Shown: positions 1-11,478 of the stretch, in pieces
Numbering within the stretch: position 1 is the stretch's first letter
Layout of the letters: every line of letters begins with the position of its first letter
NCBI RefSeq assembly: GCF_900496995.4
Contig: NC_044018.1
Span: forward strand, 7,712,501-7,776,500
DNA from: Aquila chrysaetos chrysaetos
Lineage: Eukaryota; Chordata; Aves; Accipitriformes; Accipitridae
Direction: 5' to 3'
Length of the DNA stretch: 64,000 bases
The notes under the pieces: generated by a model
Database searches by the model: none
What the model was told of the DNA's origin: nothing
The model's input: the letters and a program-made list of their open reading frames with translations, nothing else
Made by a program: the position numbers and the translations under genes

Positions 1-230
1 CATATGCAACAACCAGGCAAAACTGCCAGATGAGCATCTTCTGTTTAAGCCATTGACTTCAGCCAAGAGGTATTTTATTATTCACCAGTAACTGGACAAC
101 TTAAAGCAATGATAAATGTTGTCAGGGTAGCAGGAATGATGATTTCACAGGTAAATTGGGTTTTTTTATTGTTTGATATAAACAATACTAACAAGAGACA
201 GGCATCCTGAGCATCACTGGTTCGAGCTGT

Positions 231-250
231 CAGGCTGCCCAAGCAGCCTG
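231..250. repeat. Perfect hairpin, 8-bp stem and 4-nt loop
   Basis: CAGGCTGC, loop CCAA, GCAGCCTG. No function can be assigned. Confidence 0.65.
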
Positions 251-1704
251 AAGCTAGCTAACCTCAACTTCCCACACGCTCCTCCTGGAAAAGACATCGC
301 AGGAATGAGCAGGAAATTAGCGCTTGGGAGTAAAGGCAAGATGGTCTCTGTACCTTGGGCTGAAGATCAAGCTTTAATGCAGAAGCTTCCTTTCTGCCTG
401 TTAAACAACCTATACCTTCCCGGTGCTCAAGTGAAAGCCTTGCCTCTCTCAAAATATCTCACCAATTTAACTGTAGTTTTATTTTTCCTGAAGAATCACA
501 TCACTCGATCACAGAACTTGTAGTATTCTGTTGGGGCTTTAAAAATTACTGGCTAAATTAGCTTATCCTAGTTTAGGCTTCATTATCTAGACCTATTAGA
601 CCCCTGTCCTCAGATTTTTTCTTTTTTTGCATTGGTGGGAAGGTAGCTTTGTTTCCTAGCTAAGCAAAGCCATAGCGTGGAGGAGAACTTTGGCTTAGAA
701 GACTGCCCCTTCCAGCCCACCACTCATGGTGTTCAGCTACCATTTGAGCTCTCTGCATAGAGTCAGTAGAAAGAAGAAAGCACTGTCAGGCGTGAAACAT
801 TTTATTCTAAAGTAGATGTCTAACTGAGAAAAGGAGTAGAGGTCAGACAAGCCATGTCTGAAACTGGTTTACACCTCTCTGCTGACTGTAAAGGGAGCCC
901 CACATAACTAGCTCAAACATAATTTCATTATAGGCATCAAAAGAAAGATGAGCTGAACTGCTCATTGTGTATCATAGTATTGAGCAATGGCTTCACGACC
1001 TTCTTCTGATAAGGGTTTCTCAAGGTGAAGCTCACTTTGGGTAAGGAAGGTCAGTACTGCGGCAGCTCACTGCCCTGACCCCTCTGGGATCCCACACATG
1101 AATGAGGGTTTATGGTACAGCAACACAGTGGTTGCTGGTGCTAGAACACAGTCTTTGGAGAGGCTCTGGTGTTCTTCAGCCTCTGCTATTCCTGCTGCCA
1201 CCATAACTTTTGTCTTTAGTACCTTAAATCACATTAAAGCAATTCCTATGTAAAACAAAAGAAAAACTGCATTTATATAAATAAATAAAACAAGCCCAGG
1301 CTCAATCCATAGCCCTGAGGGAGAAGGATGAAACACCACTAGCATGACTGATAAGCTAAAATGACTACATTCTTCTCCTTGCCCCCAAAACAAGGTGAAG
1401 TTTTCTGTTTGGACAGCCTGCGCTCTCCCCTGAGCCATGCCCTGACAATGACTGGGAAACTGCTAGTTAGTGAAGGTCCAAATAGTGACCTTAAGCGTGC
1501 AAAAACTTGAACAGGACAATTGTGTGGCAGCTGTTAGCACTTCCCTCTGATGCTTTTTAGTTTACTAGTATAAAGATTTAACCATACTAGTTTAGCTTCT
1601 CAGGACCAAAAGGCCATTCACAGGCAGCTTCTACCTCCTCCCTGATGCCATCAAGAACGCCCAGCTCTGGCTGCCAGCCGCAGGGCCAGAGAAGAGTTCC
1701 CAGC

Positions 1705-1800
1705 ACACTTCATCTGTGATCAGTTTCATCTGCACCTCAGTTTCCCAAATACCAGCTGAAGATGACCCCATTTCTGCATCTATGGGCAGGCTAGGAAAAA
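1705..1800 (+). mobile_element. Possible remnant of an ancient CR1-L3/MIR-like repeat
   Basis: CATCTGCACCTCAGTTTCCC followed by a purine-rich stretch matches only the short diagnostic tract of the family. The match is too short for a firm call. Confidence 0.25.
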
Positions 1801-1967
1801 ATAAGGACCTGTGAATGGGAAGTAACAGGGGCCACAGAAATACTGGGGATAAAGAGATATAAATGCATACTGATTTTTAATCAGGAACACTCACTAGCAC
1901 TTCAGGACATGACAAAGGGAATGAAAGGATACACAAAGAGAGGGAACTGCTTAATCTGGAATATAAG

Positions 1968-1984
1968 TTAATAATAATAATAAT
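1968..1984. repeat. (TAA)n short microsatellite
   Basis: About five trinucleotide units in an A-rich context. Confidence 0.8.
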
Positions 1985-2866
1985 GAAGACAACTGACTAA
2001 CAGAGAAAAGACAGAACAGCCCCATTCTACCACATCACCCCAATCATCTCTTTAAAGGCATTAAGAGAAAACACAAAAGGTATTTTTCCACAGACTCCCT
2101 TTTCTCCCTCACCTCTCACTGAGGCCATTCCCCATATTTGCAGCTTCTTTCAAGGACAGAAATAATATTTGGCTTCCTTGGCAACGAAGAACAAAGAGAC
2201 AATAGAAATCCAACAGTGGAATTTATTAAGCCGCATACTACACTAACCCCTTGTATAGGGACAGCAATCAGGCAGAGCAGAATGGCCCCAGTGTAACAGC
2301 AGTTAGAAAAGCTTTTTGGCTAAAAGCTATTTGCGCTGCTTTGACACAGAGCAGTTGTTTTGACTAATAGGCTAGAGAAGGGGATTTCTTTTGCAGAGTA
2401 ACACTTTGAAGGGCTCTGCCTCACAGCTGTAACAGCAACGACATCCACAACACACGTTTTCCTCCTACCTATTGTATTACATACCAAAACACATCACAGG
2501 CCAAAACAGTTTCAGGGTCGGCTGCTGCTATACTTGGTGAGAACTGTGCTCATATATGGGCAGCATTACAGCTAAAGGCTGTGATTAAACTACAAGACCT
2601 GGGAGCATTTCCCAGTCTTTGGATCTGAGTGCACATCCCAGCTGTATCCCAACCCCATACTGGAAGCAGACACATCATCCCTCCCCAGAAAAGGCGATAT
2701 TTTTTTTTTTAATTTTTTTTATCTTCAAACAGCTTAGATTGATGAATATCCCCTCCTACATTATTTTGGTTTGGGACAGGACAGGGAACTGCACCTAGTT
2801 ATTCTGCTGGTGAGTCTAATGTTATGCTTTTCTGTTACACTAAGGAACACTTCTGAAGCTGTGTAT

Positions 2867-3709
2867 GTCATCTGCGTATTTTGCAGATGATACAGAACTG
2901 GAAGAAGCAGTTGATAGACCAGGTTCCATCATTCAGAGGGACCTAACAATCTGCAGAAATGAGCAAACAGGAATCTCATGAATTTTAACTAAGGGAAAAC
3001 GCCAAGTCCTGCTCATGGGGAAGAGTATCCCCATGCCCCATGCTGGGGACCAACAGGCTGGAAAGCAGCTTTGTACAAAAGGATTAGGGCGTCCTGGTGG
3101 GTGCCAAGTTGACCACGAGCCAGTAATGTGCCCTCACAGCAAAGGCAGCCATTGGTAGGAGTATCACCAGCAGGTCAAGAGAGGTAAGCCCACCCCTCAG
3201 CACTGGTGAGACCCATCTGGAGTGTGGTGTCCAATTCTGGATTCCCCAGTACGAGAGAGACATGAGCATACTGGTGCAAGTCCAGCAAAGGGCCACAAAG
3301 CAGATCAAGGGACTGGAATATCTGTCATAGGAGGAGAAGCTGGGACTGCTTAGACTGGAGATGAGAAGGTTCAGGGGGATCTTGTCAATGTGTATAAATA
3401 ACTGACATGGGGGCGAGTAAAGAAGACAGAGCCAGGATCTTCTCAGTGGTATCTAGTGAATGAACAAGAGGCAATGGGCACAAACTGAAATACAGGAAAT
3501 TCCATTTAAACATATATGTATAACTGTGAGGGTGGTCAAACACTGTAATGGGTTGCCCAGAGAAGTTGTGGAGTATCCCACCTGCCAGATATTCAAAATC
3601 CAATTAGACATGGCCCCGAACAACCTGCTGTAGGTGACCCTGCTCTAAGCAGATAGGTTGGACTAGACAATCTCAAGAGTACCTTCCAACCTCAGCCATT
3701 CTGTGATAT
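2867..3709 (+). mobile_element. CR1 LINE, 5'-truncated, end of reverse transcriptase region plus 3' UTR
   Basis: The left end translates in pieces to FADDTELEEAVD, the CR1 reverse-transcriptase region around the catalytic FADD. Later segments match the CR1 C-terminal part (GTCCAGCAAAGGGCCACAAA; GGTTGCCCAGAGAAGTTGTG). The right end, TTCCAACCTCAGCCATTCTG, is the standard CR1 terminus. Several stops and frameshifts make it inactive. Open frames on the opposite strand here are shadows. Confidence 0.88.
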
Positions 3710-4486
3710 CACATCACTTCTCAGCATGCATTGACAACCCCCAGTCTCCTTTAAAACACCCTGGAAGAAAAACTTTATTCAAAGTTGGAGTTCTGTTTGT
3801 CATGACCCCAGGTGGCATTTCAGCATCATTTCAGCTTTGTTCACATAGAGACGCTTATTAGTTAGACTCAGACTGTCCTGCAACAAAGTTCAGGAAAGTA
3901 AGAAATGGCTTTCCCAGGTACATCTCCTGGACAAGCAGCACCACTGACCTTTATAAATGACATTATCGTTCAAGCAAACTGCTGCTCCAGACAATGGAAA
4001 TGGCACTTGGGACTCTGCTGAGTAAGCACTGTAACAAGATTACCTTTCAGGATTTGTTTAGTCTTGTCTATGAATTAGACTTACTCTGATGCAACCATGG
4101 AGAGTGCTACAGGAACACAGTTTTAGATAATGAAATTTGAATAATTTGTTATTAATTTTACGTAATGACTTAGCGCCCAGATTTTACACAACCCATAGCA
4201 TTCCCTTGTTGCCTGCTTGATTACTCCTTCTGAAGTTTGTTCTCCAAATCTCAACAAATGCCTTCCCAAATCATCACAAGCAATCTCTCAGCAAAGAGGA
4301 GAAAATCACCTGGCAGGTGAAGAGATGATGAGACATAGTCTCTGGAAACCAGGTGCTGCTCCCACCAGAAACACCAACCTCCACAGAGAGAGATGCTTTC
4401 CCTGTCCAAGAGAAAAGGCCATGCCAGGGGTGCTACAGAAAATGTACCAGCAGATGCCTGCCACTTTGACCTCTGTTTTTCCGCAG

Positions 4487-4571
4487 GACTTGCGAGCACG
4501 TGCTGTGCTGGCAGCAAACTCAGCGCTTTGAGGTCTATCTTCATGCATTGTCTGGCAAAAGGGCTCCACAG
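4487..4571 (+). ncRNA. Candidate internal exon on the plus strand (85 nt)
   Basis: The acceptor CTCTGTTTTTCCGCAG and the donor CTCCACAG|GTGAGT are both close to consensus. Two frames are open through the segment, one reading TCEHVLCWQQTQRFEVYLHA. I recognise no family. It could be an exon of an unannotated lncRNA or gene, or a chance pair of splice-like sites. Confidence 0.25.
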
Positions 4572-5362
4572 GTGAGTGACACGTTCAACCTGCCCTTAGT
4601 GAAGGGAAGCAGGCATTTCTGTAACGTTTTATGCTAAAGCATACATCCAACCCAGGTCTGAAGTGTCACACACTGAAAGTACTGCAGAGTGTACTGCAGG
4701 GTGAACAGCAGAAAGATCGCCTGACACTGAGAAGTGTGGTGATAAGTCACAGATAAAAGTCAAGGTAAATAAATGCAAAGTAACACATGATAGAGGTTTT
4801 GGAGTAGTAACAGTTCTGTGAAAATATAAAAATCAATATTCAGTAATAACCAGGAAAAAAAAATACTAGGAATTGTTAGGAAGCAAAAGAAAGCAATCCA
4901 GAAACAACCATGGCATCACTGTATAACCATTCAAGGACTCATATTCAGAAGACTATCTGCATTCCTGGGTCCTCCCCGCCCACCTCCGTCCCCGCTCAGA
5001 AATCATGCAGTGGACTTAGAGACGGTTAAGAGAAAGGTGTTAAGTTGCAAGTAGCCCTCTTCTACCTGAGGACAGACAACCGAGAGGTGCAACAGACCAC
5101 ACAGAAACTGGAAGAGAGGTAAGGGGACTGAAAGTTTTGTTAATTTCAATGAAAAAAAAAAGGTTGGTGTAGGGGGTAATGAGGTAAATGAGGTAAACAA
5201 AAGGAGGTATTTCCTTACCTTCTGCAAAGCTGAGCTGTTGCACTTACTGCCACTGCCCTTCTGCAGGTCTCAAACATTTACATGGAGTAAAAACACCACA
5301 ACATCAATGAATGGAAGAAAAATCCACCAAGAACCAGTGAACTCACACAGAACTCTTAAATA

Positions 5363-5445
5363 AGAGCTGTGAGGGTGATCAGACACTAGAAGAGGTTGTC
5401 CAGAGTGGTTACGGGTGGCCCCTTGGTTCAACCTGGTATAGCTGC
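5363..5445 (+). mobile_element. Decayed CR1 LINE fragment
   Basis: TGAGGGTGATCAGACACTAG followed by AAGAGGTTGTCCAGAGTGGT is a diverged form of the CR1 segment just upstream of its 3' UTR. It is short, with both ends degraded, so the borders are approximate. Confidence 0.6.
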
Positions 5446-5614
5446 TCTTCCATGATGTTTAAAGTGCCTGTACAGGGAGCCAAGGATGAGTATCTCAGAT
5501 ACAGAAATCTGCACGGTAGACTCAGAAGAAGTTAGGACAGAGTAATCCCAGCTCTACTTTGCACTGGGTTTTGCTCTCAAGCTACCCAATCTATCAGAAG
5601 GTAAAAGAGCGATG

Positions 5615-5659
5615 ATAATAATAATAATAATAATAATAATTCAACTGTTATTATTATTA
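5615..5659. repeat. (AAT)n microsatellite with an inverted TTA run, hairpin-forming
   Basis: A 26-bp run of ATA units (5615-5640) is followed after a short spacer by TTATTATTATTA (5648-5659). The arms at 5628-5639 and 5648-5659 are perfectly complementary (12 bp) with an 8-nt loop. Confidence 0.9.
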
Positions 5660-6065
5660 CCTGGAAATAAGCTGTAGCATATTAGGTAACATGTCAGTAC
5701 AGCAGAAAAGTCAGTAGGCTGCTCTTATTAGCAGATAAAGAAATAGTGGAAGGGAACATGTCTGTCAAAGTCACATGAAGATTGGCTTTTGCAGAGAGCA
5801 TAGCCTTCAGCACTGGGTGGCATGTTTATTAACTGAGTCTATCAATCTGCTTACAGTATCTGTCCCTGTTTCCATAGCCTGGAGCTGTGGTACTGAGGTG
5901 GATTGTTTTAAGCAGAGTTAAAGACAAAGGAGGGAGAAAAGTGAAACAGGAGAATGCTGGAGAGCATGGAGATGAAAGACACACAGGAAGGCATTGGATT
6001 AATGGACAAGCATTTATGCTGTGATCAGCTAATGCACAGAGATTAGCATGCAAGGTATTTTCTGG

Positions 6066-6083
6066 AAAAAAAAAAAAAAAAAA
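6066..6083. repeat. A18 tract
   Basis: Homopolymer run; no adjoining retroelement is recognised. Confidence 0.85.
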
Positions 6084-8474
6084 GTCCTGTCAGCCACAAA
6101 GTGATGTACAAAAGATGAAACAGCCAAATGTCTAGGAAGCTGTAACTCCATCTTCCCTTCACTGTCTCTCACCCTCGGGGTGGGAGGGGGGTAAGCCACG
6201 AGAAAGGTCAGGGGATAAAAACAACAGTGGGGGAATTGGCAGAATGCCTCGGGTTCTGCAGAGCAGAACTGTACCTCCCAGAGGATAAACCAAGGGCACA
6301 AGTCTTGGGTTTCCACAACCTGCACCTTACCAAGGAGAGAAACTTCTTGGATACAATTTCAGCGTAGACTTCCTCTGCATTGAGAAACAACAGAACTGTT
6401 ATATCTTGGCTAAGCAGTGGGAAACAGCATCAAAACCCTCCTACATATTGTTTTAAAAGTCATATGGGTCAAGCAGAATTATTCTCCAAAGAAAAACAGA
6501 GCATTTAGGTGGGATGGAAACCTTCATTAGGACTGGAAAGAGTAGGACAGCAAGGAATAATTAAAAAACAAACTAACTATTCCAAAGCAGCTTTCAGAGC
6601 TTAGTGCCTCTAAGATCTCATGAGACTGAAATAATTCCTTCCAGCACTTCTTGTTCCCCACAGGAAAAGGCAAAAATAGGAGGCTTCTGGGTTCCTTAAC
6701 TCAGCAGATCCATCCGGGACCAACAGCTAAAAGAGACTGATCTGCTACTTAGACTCCCACATACAGCTCATTGATCCAGGGATTTCCAAAATCAACAGTA
6801 ATTTGAAGAGCCTTTCAACAACCTGTCCAACCCCAGGCAGAAGGGCTGGTTGGAAGAATTTTTACATCTGTTTCTTTCTGTCAAGCCACTAGACCTAACA
6901 ACAGTGCAATGGAATTATACTTTGTGCTTGACTCAGCCTGGGTATCAAGATGTTTTTCAGGTGGGACAGGATCATTAACATTTGGGTACAAGTAGCCCTC
7001 AGCAGTCTCAGCATAGCTCACGCACAGACAGGACACATGGCTGTCATCAGGTTCTCATAGTCATCCCAATCCCTTACCTAGTTCTCAACCAAAATCACAA
7101 GGGAAGATTGAAGGGCACATTCTTCCCAAAGAGTGCTGGAGGTAGGTGATCCACAGCAACCCTTGCAAAGGTAGAAGGAAGGCTTGTGCTGGCTGGAACT
7201 CTTTGAAGTGCTTAACTAATACACTCATGGCTGAAAAGAGTAACATTGACTCTTTTTCCACCAGAACCAATGAGAACAAAGGGAAAGAGAGATGGATCAG
7301 GCATTAAGAAAATCCCCATTCTTAACATAGAGTGGGCTTGATTGTATTGATATTTCAGATCCCTGAGCTCCTGATGTGAGTTGGGGGAAATCTCATTGAA
7401 ACACCTGGCTTCAGAGGGACAAAAGCAACAGCACGATATAGTAGTGGTTTTCATCCCAAAAACCACCATATGGCAAAACCAGCAAAAAAATTCCTTTTTC
7501 AACATCTGCTGTGTTCAAGGAAGAACATTTAACCTCTATGATTAAAATGGCACCAAAAGAGAGCTGTCTCCCTGAGGAGTGTCTCTTCTAACAAAATCAG
7601 TGGCCCAAAACTTTGACCAACCAGTCTGCTCAAAACAGTGTAGCTGTCTTTTTGCTCTCTTTACCCTAAATTCAACACAGAAGCTGGAAGAGTTTTATAA
7701 CTCAAACCCAGTTTGGTGTTTCCAGGTGACCCTGAGCTTTAAAAAACACAAAAATCCCCCTATACCAGCACCATGTCACACTCCTTAAAATCCCCTCTGA
7801 AAAAGTTTCAGTCAGCTGGCAAAACATCCATACATCTGAAAACTGGTGTTCTCCAGAGTAAATACAGGAAATGGGAATTTACCCAGTTCTAATGTGGGTG
7901 ATAAACAGTTTACCCAGCTCTCCCTTCCCTACCTTGAATACTAAACAAATTTACCACTATAGTACCCATACAACATCCTCATTCAAACCCAAACTCCCAC
8001 ACCACTGAGCAGCTGAGAGCATAACTGCTCTATCCCGTTCACACCTGACTGGCCACCCACCCCTACAGAAGCAGATCTAAGCTGATACAGACTATTTGTG
8101 TAAGGATGTATCAGGTAGGCATCCACCTGATATTAGGGCATTTAAATTAACATCAAAATCTGAGCTACCGACACTTGCATCTCTTTAAAGTCAATAGTGA
8201 GAAACAAGCACCTCCCAGGACAATTTGTGGGCTGCCCCAGATCCTTTGAAGATGACATTGTGTAATCTCTGTTCTTGGCGATACTCAAAACTCAGCTGAA
8301 CAAGACCCTGAGGAGCAACTTCAAAACTGTTATGGTCATAACTTTGTTCCAGCTCCAGGAAAGCACTCAGAGATACTTTAAGCATGCACTGAAATCCTCC
8401 TCACTTCAGCAGCCAAGAGACTGATGACTCCTCTCTACCCAGTAATCATGAAGATTCCAGTAAAACAGAGACAT

Positions 8475-8940
8475 TGAGAAACTGGAAGGAGTTCACCAAG
8501 AGGGCCACCAAGATGATTAGGGGGCTGGAGCACATAACATATAAGGCTAATGAAAGTATGTTTTTTTTAGCCTGGCAAAGACTAAGGGGAGGACCTAACT
8601 GCAGGCGTACACTTCCTGTTGGGGATGGTTATTGAAAAGAAAGCCATATCCTTCTCAGAAGCGCACAGAGAGAGGACAAGAAGCAAAGGTCACAAATTGC
8701 AACAAGGGAAAACCCAACCAAACTTAACAAAACAATCTTTCACCACCAGAGAGGTTAAGTCCTGGAACAGGTTGCCCAGAGAGCCTGTGGAAGCTCCATC
8801 CTTGGGATATTTTCAGGGTCAATTGGGCAAGGTCACAAGCAAACTAACACAACTTTCGAGGTCCACCTTGCTTTAAGGAAAGGTTTGAACTAGAAGACTT
8901 CCAATGGTCCCTTCCACCCTAAATCCATTTGATTCTGTGA
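8475..8940 (+). mobile_element. CR1 LINE, 5'-truncated 3' end
   Basis: It begins in the segment GGGCCACCAAGATGATTAGG and continues to SWNRLPREPVEAPSL, typical of the CR1 C-terminus. It ends with AATGGTCCCTTCCACCCTAA and GATTCTGTGA. It is broken by stops and small insertions, including a T8 run near 8562-8569, so it is inactive. The 85-residue open frame at 8619-8876 is CR1 sequence, not a host gene. Confidence 0.88.
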
Positions 8941-9486
8941 CTGAGTTCCAGTCCCTTGGTGTTCTCTGAAAGTGTTTAATTTTCTAGTACAGGCATAGCC
9001 ACATAGTACAACTGCTATCCACAGGAGAGGTATGATTTCCTGAGTCAGGGACCTGTTTCTTTACCTTCTCTTCCCTCGACCAATTTTAATCAAAGTTTCT
9101 CTTGCCAAAAGAGAGAACGTTTTATTAAATGTGTTTTGAATAATTTGGAGAATTAAAGCTTGTAATACTAGACTAATTTCTCCATCCTACACAATGTAAC
9201 ATTCTGTCTCCTGCTCATCTTCAGGCAGCTCATAAAACTTTCATAATTATCATAGTCTGCTCTGTTGAACTGCTGAGAATTAGTTTTAATCTATAATCTT
9301 TAAAATTGTATTTCATATTGCACCTTGCACTTCTTTGAGGAAGGAGGCATATAGCATGTTACAATGGAACTGGCTTAGTGGCAACAATAGGCGCTTTTGT
9401 ACCGGGGAATGGCATGTTGCCTGGGAATGGGCCAGAACAACAAATTGATACGACAGGCTTTGCCTGCTGTGGAAGTATTAAATCTC

Positions 9487-9509
9487 AGGTGATAGCGGAA
9501 CTATCACCT
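9487..9509. repeat. Perfect hairpin, 9-bp stem and 5-nt loop
   Basis: AGGTGATAG, loop CGGAA, CTATCACCT. It is too short for a microRNA precursor and no known element was recognised around it. Confidence 0.7.
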
Positions 9510-11460
9510 TTCTCTGAAAAGCACCATGATCTGAGGCACGCTGTCCCTTAACCATAAAATGTAAATGACCCATGGACACAAGGAGAGACTGGTGTAAGTC
9601 CCATTCAGCCCGGAGGCTCAGAAAGGGCATTTCCTAGACAGCTCTGAAAATTAAACATAACTATATGCAGCTCTGCCAGTCCCCGAGACAAGTGGGTCTC
9701 TGGAGCAGTGAAGCACAGAGGATTATATTCAGAAACATGGGTCCTCTCAAGAAGCCTTTGTTTGCACATCAGTACATAGAAGTCAATTCCCTCATTAAAG
9801 CTAATGCCAGGACTCCCTCACTTTAGGGCAGTCAACCTCTACCAATGCACACTTTGCAGAGGAGCAAGGGCTGGTCGATTTAGCTAGAGTAGCAAAAGCC
9901 AGTAATCTAGAAAGTCCTCAAGGATACCAAAGCCAGTGTTATTTGGGTCCCTCTCTTTTCACTCAGCTGAGCTATTTGGATTAGTTCAGGCTCTGGACAC
10001 ATCCTGATGCCCACACTTGGTCGCCCGGCATGAGGCAGCTTGGCAGCAAGGGGCAGCAGTGGCAATCCCAGCCTAGAAAGTACTGCCTTTTCCTCTGTGA
10101 GCAACTCAGGGGAATGGGTCCTTCAGCCACAGCCCAGAGGACCCACTAGCCCCAAACTACGCAATCTAGGACTTAATGCTCACTTTAGGTTAAGGAGAGG
10201 CACTTTTTAGGCTTTTGTATAACATCTCTAAAAACAGCACCGCAGTCCTGACCAGGCTATAGCAAATGCATTCAGGGTCACCCACCTAATATCGCCAATT
10301 TACTGAGCTATGTAGGAGTTCCATCACCCCAGGATACCTCTGCCATCCATGGAGACGGAGGGGCACTTCAGCAGGGCAATTCAGCCAGCCTGGGATACAA
10401 ACCGGACTCAAGGTGCCTGGGTCCCTCCACGCATCACAGGGTGTGCCCAGGCCACATACATTCATTCCTAACATAGACATCGCTTTTACGTATAGGAGTA
10501 CAGCAGGTTACTTCTCTTAGTGCTGTTTAAACCTTTGACAGATGTGAATCCCTCTAAAGAAAAGAAACAACATCTTGTTAGTGTCTGAATAACAGCTTTA
10601 CAGATCTGAGCTGTGACTGTTTTAAATCCCACTCAATTATTCCTAAGCAGCTGCCACTGATCTAAGACCTAGTTTGGGACAAGCCACCATGTCCCTGCTC
10701 CTCGGAGCTGTGTGGTGAACTAGGGTGAGGGGTGGCTCATGGATGAGGAGAAACAATTACCAAACAACTCTGTCACAAGGCATGGGGAATCCCAAAGCAT
10801 GGACAAAGCTTCAGAAAGATGATACCAGACCCTTGACACTTCATCAGAAGTGCACAGTGAAAAGAAGATTGATCCAGTTTGGGATTTTTAAAAAAGATAT
10901 TAAAAAAAAAAAAGAATACCAGCAACACTGTCAAAACACACATTCAAGGTTCATTTATCTCCTAACTCTTTGTCTTTAATCCTTTTTCAGAAGTCATCCA
11001 AGCTAATTAGTCCAAAGGTTTATGAAGGAAGCAAGTAAAAGAGACTACTCCTTAAATCCAGAGAGATAACAGGGAAGTTTCACTTAGCATTAGACCATAA
11101 ATTTCCCCAAACCATCCTCTCTTCGTTTTATTGCTGAGACTAGCAAGTTCCCTGGAGTTCTTGGTTACAACGGGAACAAAGTAATTAGCACATGCACTGC
11201 CTCTAATTAGCATATCTATTCAAAGAAAGATGCTCACCTACTAAGTCATCATGATAAATAATTGTCCTTTTCGCCCTGGGCTAAGTGGCAGAGAAAGGAG
11301 AAGGCCACAGCAGAGGAAGAGTGGGCAGTACCTGTACCACTCACTGCAGTCTTTCACCCAGACCCTTCCCAGAGTGAAAACTGGAACAGCAAACAGAGAC
11401 GAGAACTAAGAGGTAAAGGAGGGATGTGAGAAGACAGAGCAAACTGATTCATTTGTTTGG

Positions 11461-11478
11461 AAAAAAAAAAAAAAAAAA
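11461..11478. repeat. A18 tract
   Basis: Homopolymer run following GTTTGG; no adjoining retroelement is recognised. Confidence 0.85.

Larger units (their letters stand above)
1..2866. other. Non-coding stretch, no gene seen
   Basis: Apart from a hairpin, a short TAA repeat, a possible old repeat remnant and a broken T tract at 2700-2720, nothing is recognised. All open frames are short and unrelated to any family I know. Confidence 0.55.
3710..8474. other. Non-coding stretch between CR1 copies
   Basis: Holds one plus-strand exon-like segment (4487-4571), a decayed CR1 piece, an AAT repeat with hairpin and an A18 tract. No coding gene is recognised. Confidence 0.5.

Noticed and set aside
8619..8876. 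85-codon plus-strand open frame
   Set aside because: Contains the CR1 C-terminal motif WNRLPREPVEAPSL; a transposon remnant.
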